Positions 8,003-15,925 of a DNA stretch of 30,817 nucleotides are shown piece by piece; within the stretch, counting starts at the first letter, position 1; the number at the start of each line of letters is the position of its first letter. The stretch is from Pseudobdellovibrionaceae bacterium (GTDB lineage Bacteria > Bdellovibrionota > Bdellovibrionia > Bdellovibrionales > UBA1609). The notes under the pieces are model-generated. The model was not told where the DNA came from and did no database searches. It was given only the letters and a program-made list of their open reading frames with translations. The DNA is taken from positions 1-30,817 of the forward strand of contig JACKAN010000022.1 of assembly GCA_020635055.1 (NCBI GenBank). Direction: 5' to 3'. The position numbers and the translations under genes were made by a program.

Positions 8003-8815
8003 ATGTTACTCGATCGAATTAAAGATGCCATAGATTTTATTCGAATGCAGAGCCAATTGAAACCTAAAATAGGTATTACTTTGGGTTCGGGACTCTCCCT
8101 TTTTGCCGAAGAAATTGATATTGAATGTTCTATTCCCTATGCTGACATTCCTCATTTTGTTCCCCCCTCTATAGATGGGCACCCTGGTCAGTTAGTCTTG
8201 GGGAGAGTTGGCGACACCCCTGTTGTTGTTCTCCAAGGTCGAATTCACTATTATGAAGGACATAGTATGAACCAGGTGGTGTTTCCCACCAGAGTGCTCG
8301 CACAAATGGGTATAGAAACTTTGATTTTAACTAATGCCGCCGGCGGGATTGATCCTCAAATGAAAGCTGGTGATTTTATGATTATCACAGATCACATTAA
8401 CCTCACTGGCAACAACCCTTTAATTGGACCTAACATCCAGGAATTGGGTTTGCGCTTCCCAGATATGAGTGAGGCCTATGATAGAGAACTTAATGAAAAA
8501 CTTTCCCGTTTATTGACACAATTAAAAATTCGTCATTTTAAAGGCGTATATTGCGGGGTGAGTGGTCCTACTTACGAGACTTCTGCAGAAGTTAAGTTTT
8601 TACAAAAAATTGGAGGCAGTGCCGTAGGAATGAGTACTGTACCAGAAACTATCGCCGCAAAACATATGGGGCTTCGAGTTTGCGGAATCAGTTGCATCAC
8701 CAACTTAGCTACAGGTATTTCCACAGGAAAAGTCACTCATGAAGAAGTTAAAGAGACTGCCAAGAAAGTGGAAGAATCCTTTGTGCATTTCTTAAAGGAA
8801 TTTATCACCCACTAA
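8003..8815 (+). CDS. punA: Purine-nucleoside phosphorylase, trimeric class
   Basis: This enzyme splits inosine, guanosine and their deoxy forms into base and sugar-1-phosphate. The 270 residues and motifs belong to the trimeric (NP-II) class, not hexameric DeoD. They include a GSGLSLFAEE phosphate loop, LQGRIHYYEGH with the catalytic Arg and His region, LTNAAGGID, GVSGPTYETSAEV with the purine-binding Glu, and CITNLATGIS with the conserved Asn. Its ATG is directly after the deoA TAA, so it is the third gene of one transcript. With DeoA and DeoC it lets the cell use both purine and pyrimidine nucleosides as carbon sources. Confidence 0.94.
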   Translation: MLLDRIKDAIDFIRMQSQLKPKIGITLGSGLSLFAEEIDIECSIPYADIPHFVPPSIDGHPGQLVLGRVGDTPVVVLQGRIHYYEGHSMNQVVFPTRVLAQMGIETLILTNAAGGIDPQMKAGDFMIITDHINLTGNNPLIGPNIQELGLRFPDMSEAYDRELNEKLSRLLTQLKIRHFKGVYCGVSGPTYETSAEVKFLQKIGGSAVGMSTVPETIAAKHMGLRVCGISCITNLATGISTGKVTHEEVKETAKKVEESFVHFLKEFITH

Positions 8816-8829
8816 TAATTTACAAATCC

Positions 8830-8859
8830 AGCCATAATTCACCCTTTTTGTGGCTTTTT
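8830..8859 (+). terminator. Weak candidate terminator after the deo operon
   Basis: AGCCA (8830-8834) pairs with TGGCT (8851-8855), and five T residues end at 8859. The stem is only 5 bp and the loop is 16 bases, so this is a weak call based mainly on position 14 bases after the punA stop. Confidence 0.35.
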
Positions 8860-8887
8860 CTCTTTGAATCCGCTAACTTGCCACAGG

Positions 8888-9322
8888 ATGATCAAAAGTT
8901 TGATGGGATTTATATTATTATTTTCTTTCCATTCGGGGGTTTTGGCCTCTGAATTAGATATCGAAACTTCTTTGCCAAAAAAAGATCCTATAATTTTAGC
9001 TAGTGAAACCCATAAGATTATTTATTGTAGAGTTTCTTTTAAAGACAGTGTTATTATGTCAATCGGAGTAAATTGGGTGACAGCTCTCTATTCCGATGAA
9101 AACGAAAAAAAATCGACTTATGAAGCCACCGATGTGAAGCCCACTTCTCTTTATAAAATATATGGTCTAAAACTCAATCGGCAAAGTCCTACACTTGATC
9201 ATCCAAAATATATGACTTTGCAATTAGAAACTCAACGTAGTTTCGGCACTCTTGTTTTTGATGGCTACTATCATGAGCTCTACGACTGTGTAGTTATTTT
9301 CGATAAATCTAAAAAGGAATAA
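8888..9322 (+). CDS. Small secreted protein, function unknown
   Basis: The 144-residue product has a signal peptide (MIKSLMGFILLFSFHSGVLAS). The mature part looks beta-rich, with two cysteines (IIYCRVSF and LYDCVVIF) placed near either end of the domain as if joined by a disulfide. I do not recognise the family. The start is uncertain: an ATG at 8888 directly follows CACAGG, another in-frame ATG lies at 8903 and a TTG at 8864, and none has an ideally spaced ribosome site. The gene is 72 bases from punA and on the same strand, so it may be transcribed by read-through. Confidence 0.65.
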   Translation: MIKSLMGFILLFSFHSGVLASELDIETSLPKKDPIILASETHKIIYCRVSFKDSVIMSIGVNWVTALYSDENEKKSTYEATDVKPTSLYKIYGLKLNRQSPTLDHPKYMTLQLETQRSFGTLVFDGYYHELYDCVVIFDKSKKE

Positions 9323-9488
9323 TAACTAATTTACTGTTTTCTTTTCGGTTAAAAAACCTCCAAAAAATAAAATTAATCTCATTCTCTGGATGGCACCTTT
9401 GTCCAGTTTTCCCAATATCTCAGCGATCTATGGGATTAAGCACTCTCTAGACTAACCTAATCTGTTCCACCTTCCGACAAAACTATAT

Positions 9489-9505
9489 AGGCCAATGATC
9501 GGCCT
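9489..9505 (+). other. Hairpin just upstream of the subtilase gene
   Basis: AGGCC (9489-9493) pairs with GGCCT (9501-9505) over a 7-base loop, followed by TTTCTCTTCT and then the ribosome site AGGAAGGA. It may end the preceding transcript or be a 5'-leader hairpin of the protease message. The rest of 9323-9525 shows nothing further that I can name. Confidence 0.35.
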
Positions 9506-9525
9506 TTCTCTTCTAGGAAGGATTT

Positions 9526-10782
9526 ATGAAGTTATATCTGTTAATTCTCATAAGTATTTTTATCACCGCTTGTGACAATAATGATGACAACATCCAAGCT
9601 AACGATTTTGTAAACAAGCCCAACAATCCCGGCTGTCAAAGTGCACAGAAAGAAAAACAATTTATAGTTGTTTGGAAAGATGGCAGTGTAAGTCGAGAAT
9701 ACGCAAAAGATAAAGATGATTTTATTAAAAATTTTATGGCCAAAAACAAAGAGTATATACAATTGGCTGAGCATGACTATGTTATTATTCACACTCCCGT
9801 TGCTAAAGGTGATGGACTTCAATTGGCGAGTATAGACAATTGGGGTGCTGCTAACATTAGGGCTCAAGATGCATGGCAAGAAGATGCGCGTGGACAAGGA
9901 GTAACTGTTGCCGTGATTGATTCCGGACTGGATATTTTTCATAATGATATTAAAAATCAAATTGCCATAAACAAAGAGGAAATTCCTAACAATGGCATTG
10001 ATGATGATAAAAACGGTTACATTGACGATTACTATGGTTTCAGTTTTGTGACGGGAGATGATGACGTTACCCAAAGTAGTCTTCACGGCACTCATGTGAG
10101 TGGAATCATTGCTGCCGAACACAATGATGTGGAAATAATGACAGACAAAGTGCAAGGCATTGCCCCAAAAGCTAAAATATTACCCCTTAAATTTATTGAT
10201 TCCGAGGGTGGTGGACTGGTTAGTGATGCCATAGAAGCCATTGACTACGCCGTATCCCGAGGGGCAAAAGTAATTAATGCCAGCTGGGGCGGTGGCTGTT
10301 CTGAAAGTTTAAGATTAAAAGTGAATCAACTTTCACAGAAAAATGTTTTATTTATTGCGGCGGCTGGGAACAGTTCAAAAGACATTGATGTCAAACCAGA
10401 ATATCCTGCAGCCTACACCACAGATTCAATAATTACTGTGGGTGCGATCACAAAGTTTAATGGACTTGCTTATTATTCCAACTACGGAGAATCTCGAGTT
10501 CATCTTTTTGCCCCTGGTGATAGAATTATCAGCACTACTCCCAATAACAGTTATGAATCTTTAGATGGAACAAGCATGGCCGCCCCCTTTGTAAGTGGTT
10601 CGGCTGCCGTTTTGTGGGGCGATAATCCCACCGCTTCGGCACAACAAATTAAGTATGCCTTATTAAATTCTGTCGAAGTTGAAATCGATGGGGGTGGTAA
10701 TCCACTTTATGTTAATGCCACTAAGGGAAGATTAAACTTATCAAAGGCCTTGTCTCTTTTAAGAGCAAGCCTTAATCCTTAA
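9526..10782 (+). CDS. Subtilisin-like serine protease, lipoprotein (S8)
   Basis: This 418-residue secreted endopeptidase has a lipoprotein signal ending FITAC, with C16 as the lipidated residue, so it should be anchored in an envelope membrane or the outer surface. Residues 45-95 resemble an inhibitor-type propeptide (FIVVWKDGSVS...). The catalytic domain runs from about 105 to 410: D132 in VAVIDSGLD, H187 in SLHGTHVSG, oxyanion N282 in AAAGNSS, and S350 in LDGTSMAAPFVSG. NNGIDDDKNGYIDDYYG (155-171) is an Asp-rich segment common in proteobacterial subtilases and may bind calcium. No C-terminal add-on domain is present. AGGAAGGA lies 5 bases before the ATG, which predicts strong translation. 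Substrates are unknown; a digestive or surface-processing role is an inference. Confidence 0.92.
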   Translation: MKLYLLILISIFITACDNNDDNIQANDFVNKPNNPGCQSAQKEKQFIVVWKDGSVSREYAKDKDDFIKNFMAKNKEYIQLAEHDYVIIHTPVAKGDGLQLASIDNWGAANIRAQDAWQEDARGQGVTVAVIDSGLDIFHNDIKNQIAINKEEIPNNGIDDDKNGYIDDYYGFSFVTGDDDVTQSSLHGTHVSGIIAAEHNDVEIMTDKVQGIAPKAKILPLKFIDSEGGGLVSDAIEAIDYAVSRGAKVINASWGGGCSESLRLKVNQLSQKNVLFIAAAGNSSKDIDVKPEYPAAYTTDSIITVGAITKFNGLAYYSNYGESRVHLFAPGDRIISTTPNNSYESLDGTSMAAPFVSGSAAVLWGDNPTASAQQIKYALLNSVEVEIDGGGNPLYVNATKGRLNLSKALSLLRASLNP

Positions 10783-11013
10783 GAATATAAGTATGATCTG
10801 CTGACTTCTGCCTCGACAAACAGTAAAGAATTCATGGTACAATATTGTCACAATGACTATTATGTTCATTAAAAGCTCTATTATTTAGAAACTCGAGTCT
10901 TAAAAAAAATGATGCGTGGCTTCTCGCTGCCCCAGGCCAAAGATCAAAACTAGCAAAAACCTCTTCTTACATGTTAAAAAACAGATCTTGTAATTATATA
11001 GATAGGTTGTGAT

Positions 11014-12309
11014 ATGGGAAAACGATTATACATCGAGGACCTTAAAAAACACATTGGTGAAAAGGTCGAATTAAAGGGTTGGGTCTACAACAAACGTGGT
11101 TCCAAAAAAATAAAGTTTTTAATTTTGCGCGATGGCACTGGCTTGCTCCAATGCGTTTATTTTCAAGGTGAGTGTGAGGAGGAATCCTTTGGACTCTTCG
11201 AAGAACTTGCTCAAGAATCTAGCGTTACTGTTGTTGGTACAGTTCGCGAAGAACCCCGCAGCCCTGGGGGAGTAGAATTATCAGCGGAAACTCTAAAAAT
11301 TATTGCTCCTGCTGTAGATTACCCAATTACACCCAAAGAACATGGAACAGATTTTTTAATGGCAAATCGTCATTTATGGCTTCGCTCAAAACGCCAACAT
11401 GCTGCTTTGAGAGTCCGGGCAGAATTGGCTGCGGCCATTCGTGACTTTTTTGATGGACGTGGATTTACACTCACTGATGCGCCAATTTTTACTCCCAGTG
11501 CTTGTGAAGGAACTTCTACTTTATTTGAAACAAAATACTTTGACGAAAAAGCCTATTTATCTCAGAGCGGTCAACTTTATATGGAGGCCACAGCAGCTGC
11601 CTTTGGCAAAGTCTATTGTTTTGGCCCCACATTTCGTGCAGAAAAATCTAAAACTCGGCGCCATTTGATAGAATTTTGGATGGTAGAGCCCGAAGTGGCC
11701 TTTGCCGATCTTTACGACAATATGGAATTGGCCGAAGAGTTTGTGGAATACATAGTTCAACGCACACTTAAAAATCGTGCTGAAGAGTTAAAAACTTTAG
11801 AGCGAGACACTACAAAGTTAGAATTAATTAAAGCCCCCTTCCCACGTTTGCACTATCGTGAGGCTGTAGACATTATTAAAAAAGAAAACCCTGAATTTGT
11901 TAATGGCAACGATTTTGGTGGCGGTGATGAGACCATCATTAGTTCTAAATTTGAAAAGCCTGTTTTTGTTCACCATTTTCCCACAGCCATTAAAGCTTTC
12001 TATATGAAACAAGATGAAAAAGAACCTGAATACACCATGAGTTGTGATTTGCTTGCCACCGAAGGCTATGGCGAAATCATAGGTGGAGGTCAGCGCGAAG
12101 AAAGCGTTGAAGTTTTAGAAAAGAAAATATCTGAGCATAAATTAAGTAAATCCGATTTTGAATGGTATTTGGATGTCCGACGTTATGGAACCTTTCCTCA
12201 CGCCGGTTTTGGTTTGGGGCTGGAAAGAACCGTGGCTTGGGTTTGTGGTTTAAAACATGTCCGCGAGTCCATTCCATTTCCACGTCTATATGGCAGAAAC
12301 TATCCCTAA
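11014..12309 (+). CDS. asnS: Asparaginyl-tRNA synthetase
   Basis: AsnRS charges tRNA-Asn with asparagine in the cytoplasm. The 431-residue class IIb enzyme has an N-terminal OB-fold anticodon domain (about 1-105). The catalytic domain carries motif 2 (FGPTFRAEKSKTRRHLIEFW) and motif 3 (GFGLGLERTVAWVCG), and ends in ESIPFPRLYGRNYP, as AsnRS does. YPITPKEHG in the hinge also favours AsnRS over AspRS. The 231 bases before it hold a weak possible promoter (TTACAT at 10967, TGTAAT at 10989, 16-base spacer) and a short palindrome ACAATATTGT (10839-10848). AGGTTGTGAT precedes the ATG. The carboxylase beta gene begins 12 bases after the stop, so the two are probably on one message. Confidence 0.95.
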   Translation: MGKRLYIEDLKKHIGEKVELKGWVYNKRGSKKIKFLILRDGTGLLQCVYFQGECEEESFGLFEELAQESSVTVVGTVREEPRSPGGVELSAETLKIIAPAVDYPITPKEHGTDFLMANRHLWLRSKRQHAALRVRAELAAAIRDFFDGRGFTLTDAPIFTPSACEGTSTLFETKYFDEKAYLSQSGQLYMEATAAAFGKVYCFGPTFRAEKSKTRRHLIEFWMVEPEVAFADLYDNMELAEEFVEYIVQRTLKNRAEELKTLERDTTKLELIKAPFPRLHYREAVDIIKKENPEFVNGNDFGGGDETIISSKFEKPVFVHHFPTAIKAFYMKQDEKEPEYTMSCDLLATEGYGEIIGGGQREESVEVLEKKISEHKLSKSDFEWYLDVRRYGTFPHAGFGLGLERTVAWVCGLKHVRESIPFPRLYGRNYP

Positions 12310-12321
12310 TGGAGTCAATAC

Positions 12322-13875
12322 ATGGAATATATTGAGCAGAAACTACAAGACCTCGACAAGCGCAATGAAAAAGCCTTTGCCGGAGGTGGTGAAGATCGAG
12401 TTAAAAAGCATAAAGGCGAAACAAGGCTTACCGCGCGCGAAAGAATTGATGTGCTTCTCGACCCTGGTAGTTTTGTAGAATTAGATCGTTTTGTTACTCA
12501 TCGCTGCGACAATTTTGGCATGGGTTCTACTAAAATTCCTGGAGATGGAGTTATAACCGGATATGGTCGCATCAATGGCAAATCGGTTTATGTCTACTCA
12601 CAGGATTTTACTGTGTTTGGTGGAAGTATGTCGCGAACACAAGCCAATAAAATTTTAAAAATTCAGGAACTCGCCCTTAAAAATGGTCGACCTATTATTG
12701 GTCTTAACGACTCCGGTGGGGCTCGCATTCAAGAGGGTGTTGAAGCACTGGGTGGATATGCAGACATATTTTTACAAAACACATTGGCTTCCGGCGTAGT
12801 TCCACAGGTCTCTGCAATTCTAGGCCCTTGTGCCGGGGGTGCGGTTTATTCCCCCTCTCTCACAGATTTTATTTTTATGGTTAAAGACACCTCTTATATG
12901 TTTGTGACGGGACCCGATGTAATTAAGTCTGTTACTCACGAAGAGGTTACGAAAGAGGAATTGGGTGGAGCTAACACCCATAACCAAAAATCTGGGGTGG
13001 CTCACTTTGCTGCCGAAGACGATAAACACTGTTTGCTTCTTATACGTGAACTTTTAAATTTTCTACCGGCAAACAATGTTGATGATCCGCCAGTGCTTCC
13101 CACCAATGATCCTCCTGACCGTATTGAGGAATCATTAAATGAGATCATTCCTGACAGCTCAAAAAAACCATATGACATTAAAGAGATCATTACAAAAACT
13201 GTTGACGAAGGTTACTTTTTGGAAATTCAACAACATTATGCTCAAAATATAGTTATTGGTTTTGCTAGATACAATGGCAGAAGTGTGGGTATTGTTGCCA
13301 ACCAGCCTCAATATTTAGCGGGATGTTTGAATATTCCTGCAAGTATAAAGGCAGCTCGTTTTGTACGTTTTTGTGACGCTTTTAATATTCCTCTTGTTAC
13401 TTTTGTGGATGTTCCAGGATTTTTGCCTGGTACAGATCAAGAGTGGAATGGCATTATCACTCATGGTGCAAAACTTTTGTATGCTTATTGTGAAGCCACT
13501 GTTCCTAAAATTACTGTTGTTACTCGCAAAGCTTATGGTGGGGCCTATGATGTGATGTCTTCTAAACACATCCGTGGTGATATTAACTTAGCCTACCCCA
13601 CTGCTGAAATTGCTGTGATGGGTGCTGAAGGTGCTGTTAATATTATTTTCCGCAATGAGATCAATGAAGCTATCGACAAAGATGCCGAGCGCCAACGCTT
13701 AATTAAAGATTACGAAACACGCTTTAACAATCCTTATGTAGCCTCTGAGCTGGGATATATTGATGAAGTGATCGAGCCCGCCATGACTCGAAAGAGGATT
13801 ATTGATTCCTTAGAAATGTTAAAGAATAAAAAGGATAAAAATCCTCCAAAAAAACATGGCAATATTCCACTGTAG
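12322..13875 (+). CDS. pccB: Acyl-CoA carboxylase beta subunit, propionyl-CoA type
   Basis: This carboxyltransferase moves the carboxyl group from carboxybiotin to an acyl-CoA, making (S)-methylmalonyl-CoA if the substrate is propionyl-CoA. The 517-residue protein has both crotonase-like halves. The N-half carries LNDSGGARIQEGVEALGGY and the oxyanion stretch GPCAGGAVYSP; the C-half carries FVDVPGFLPG and MGAEGAVNIIF. The Asp in AYGGAYDVM lies at a position that, as I recall from actinobacterial enzymes, favours propionyl-CoA over acetyl-CoA; the substrate call rests largely on this and overall likeness. GGAG lies 7 bases before the ATG. It is followed after 8 bases by the biotin carboxylase gene and then the biotin carrier gene, giving a complete enzyme set. 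Confidence 0.92.
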   Translation: MEYIEQKLQDLDKRNEKAFAGGGEDRVKKHKGETRLTARERIDVLLDPGSFVELDRFVTHRCDNFGMGSTKIPGDGVITGYGRINGKSVYVYSQDFTVFGGSMSRTQANKILKIQELALKNGRPIIGLNDSGGARIQEGVEALGGYADIFLQNTLASGVVPQVSAILGPCAGGAVYSPSLTDFIFMVKDTSYMFVTGPDVIKSVTHEEVTKEELGGANTHNQKSGVAHFAAEDDKHCLLLIRELLNFLPANNVDDPPVLPTNDPPDRIEESLNEIIPDSSKKPYDIKEIITKTVDEGYFLEIQQHYAQNIVIGFARYNGRSVGIVANQPQYLAGCLNIPASIKAARFVRFCDAFNIPLVTFVDVPGFLPGTDQEWNGIITHGAKLLYAYCEATVPKITVVTRKAYGGAYDVMSSKHIRGDINLAYPTAEIAVMGAEGAVNIIFRNEINEAIDKDAERQRLIKDYETRFNNPYVASELGYIDEVIEPAMTRKRIIDSLEMLKNKKDKNPPKKHGNIPL

Positions 13876-13883
13876 GGAGAGGG

Positions 13884-15395
13884 ATGATGTTTAAAAAAGT
13901 ATTAATTGCAAACCGAGGGGAAATTGCACTGCGAGTGATACGTACATGTCGTGCGATGGGAATAGTTTCTGTAGCTGTCTACTCCGAAGCCGATCGCAAT
14001 AGTTTACATGTTCAATTGGCTGATGAAGCTTATTTTATTGGACCTCCACCTTCTACGGAGTCTTATTTACGTATAGACAAGATCATCGAAGTCGCTAAGC
14101 GGTCCGGAGCCGATGCCGTTCACCCGGGTTATGGTTTTTTAAGTGAAAAAGTAGAATTTGCCAAAGCTTTAAAAGAAGCGGGCATTACTTTTATCGGCCC
14201 CACTCCTGAAAATATCGAAGCCATGGGTGATAAATTAGCCTCACGAGATCTAATGAAAACCGCAGGTGTACCCATTGTTCCTGGCACCGAAGACGCAGTA
14301 AAAAGTGTTGAAGAGGCTCAAGCTGCGGCTAATGAAATAGGCTACCCCATAATGATTAAAGCTTCCGCTGGTGGGGGCGGTAAGGGCATTCGTGTGGTTA
14401 CCGAACAAAAAGAGTTAGCCAACTCTTTCCGCGCATGTCAGTCTGAAGGAAAAAATTACTTTAAGGACGATCGCGTTTTCATTGAACGTTTTATTCAAAA
14501 TCCAAAACACATTGAGGTTCAGGTTTTTGGAGATAAACATGGCAATGTCGTTCATTTATTTGAAAGAGAATGCTCTGTGCAACGCCGTCATCAAAAATTG
14601 ATTGAAGAGTGTCCTAGTATTTCTGTACCCGCAGAGGTTCGTGAGCAAATGGGAGCTGTGGCCGTGAAAGCTGCTAAATCTATTAATTATGAAGGGGCTG
14701 GCACCATTGAGTTTATTTTTGACAACATCACCAAAGAATTTTTCTTTATGGAAATGAACACACGCTTACAAGTGGAACACCCTGTAACGGAAATGGTCAC
14801 TGGGTTTGATTTAGTACAAGAACAAATTCGTGTGGCCTATGGAGAAGCCTTATCATTTAAACAAGAAGATATAGTTATTAAAGGTCATGCCATCGAACTA
14901 AGAATTTGTGCTGAAGATCCCTCTACCTTTGCTCCTGCTCCAGGTAAGATCCGCACTTGTCGTCATCCCCAGGGACCTTTTATTCGCAATGATAGTTATG
15001 CCTATCCTGGTTATGAAGTTCCTATCTATTATGATCCCATGATCACAAAACTAATTTGTTGGGGATCCGACCGAGAAGAATGTATTGATCGAGTAAAACG
15101 CGCGCTGGCTGAGTTTATGTTAACTGGAATTAAAACCAATATAGTTTTACACAAAAATATTATTCGTCACCCCTCTTTTGTTGATGGCTCTTACACCACT
15201 CAATTTGTAGATAAAGAGCTCACCGGTAAAAAACATAGAGAACTGTTTATGTTTATTGATGACAGTGTGTTTTTAATTGCTGGTGCCATTGAAGCTTACA
15301 AACATCAAAGCAGTAAAGACTTCTCAAAGCTCAGTTTAGCTAGTCGATGGAAAGATTCGGGCCGAGTTCACCAGTTGCGTGGACCTTTAACTTAG
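13884..15395 (+). CDS. accC: Biotin carboxylase subunit of acyl-CoA carboxylase
   Basis: This enzyme uses ATP and bicarbonate to carboxylate the biotin on the carrier protein. The 503-residue ATP-grasp protein has the N-terminal KVLIANRGEIALRVIRTCR, ASAGGGGKGIR as the glycine-rich ATP lid, HIEVQVFGD, and MEMNTRLQVEHPVTE with catalytic residues. Unlike a full propionyl-CoA carboxylase alpha chain (about 650-700 residues), it stops after the carboxylase domain plus a tail of about 50 residues. The missing middle and carrier parts are in the next gene. Two adjacent ATGs exist; GGGAG is 7 bases before the second (13887) and 4 before the first. The symbol reflects domain type; it may work as pccA. 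Confidence 0.93.
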   Translation: MMFKKVLIANRGEIALRVIRTCRAMGIVSVAVYSEADRNSLHVQLADEAYFIGPPPSTESYLRIDKIIEVAKRSGADAVHPGYGFLSEKVEFAKALKEAGITFIGPTPENIEAMGDKLASRDLMKTAGVPIVPGTEDAVKSVEEAQAAANEIGYPIMIKASAGGGGKGIRVVTEQKELANSFRACQSEGKNYFKDDRVFIERFIQNPKHIEVQVFGDKHGNVVHLFERECSVQRRHQKLIEECPSISVPAEVREQMGAVAVKAAKSINYEGAGTIEFIFDNITKEFFFMEMNTRLQVEHPVTEMVTGFDLVQEQIRVAYGEALSFKQEDIVIKGHAIELRICAEDPSTFAPAPGKIRTCRHPQGPFIRNDSYAYPGYEVPIYYDPMITKLICWGSDREECIDRVKRALAEFMLTGIKTNIVLHKNIIRHPSFVDGSYTTQFVDKELTGKKHRELFMFIDDSVFLIAGAIEAYKHQSSKDFSKLSLASRWKDSGRVHQLRGPLT

Positions 15396-15403
15396 GAAGA
15401 TGT

Positions 15404-15925
15404 ATGCAATTTGAAGCTAAATCCAATGGAATCCAATATAAAATTAGCGTAAGAGAAGAGCGCAAAAACTGGGTCGTCTCTATTAAAACAGAAAACGAAG
15501 ATTGGGTAAAACATGTGATTCCCAAAGAAGATTACCAAGTTTTTGATCGCACCATTTGCTTTATTTATAAAAATTCATCTTATTTAATTGATGTTATCGG
15601 TAAAGGCATTAATTACGAAGTTTACACTCGTGGTTCCTACCGCACTCTTGAGCTTTTTAATGATGAAATGCTCCTTCATGAAAGCTTAAAAGGCAATAAA
15701 GGCCTAAGCGGTGGTAACAGCTTAGGTTCTGGTATGCCGGGAAAGATTGTAAAAGTTTTAGTTAAAGAAGGTGAAGAAGTAAAAGAAGGCCAAGCGGTTA
15801 TAATTATGGAAGCCATGAAAATGGAAAATGAAATGCGCTCTGGCCGCGATGCTAAAATTAAAAAAATACATGTCAAAGAAGGAGATAGCGTCGAAGGTGG
15901 CGCTACCCTCGTGACTTATTATTAA
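15404..15925 (+). CDS. Biotin carboxyl carrier protein of acyl-CoA carboxylase
   Basis: This 173-residue protein carries the swinging biotin between the two carboxylase active sites. The biotinyl domain spans about 103-173, with K139 in MEAMKMENE as the biotinylated lysine and conserved turns GMPGKIVKVLV and VKEGDSVEGG. Residues 1-100 are beta-rich and resemble the BT (bridging) region that joins carboxylase and carrier in propionyl-CoA carboxylase alpha chains, so the gene looks like the C-terminal half of a split alpha subunit. AGGA six bases before the ATG at 15404 sets the start; an earlier in-frame ATG (15347) lies inside the upstream gene. The last four bases overlap the stop of the convergent lipoprotein gene. 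Confidence 0.92.
   Translation: MQFEAKSNGIQYKISVREERKNWVVSIKTENEDWVKHVIPKEDYQVFDRTICFIYKNSSYLIDVIGKGINYEVYTRGSYRTLELFNDEMLLHESLKGNKGLSGGNSLGSGMPGKIVKVLVKEGEEVKEGQAVIIMEAMKMENEMRSGRDAKIKKIHVKEGDSVEGGATLVTYY

Noticed and set aside
9541..10155. 204-codon open frame opposite the subtilase gene
   Set aside because: It lies wholly antisense to the protease catalytic domain, has low-complexity Ile/Val/Asn content and no ribosome site.
10783..11013. Possible tRNA or small RNA before asnS
   Set aside because: No T-loop, CCA end or cloverleaf could be found; only a short palindrome and a weak promoter are seen.
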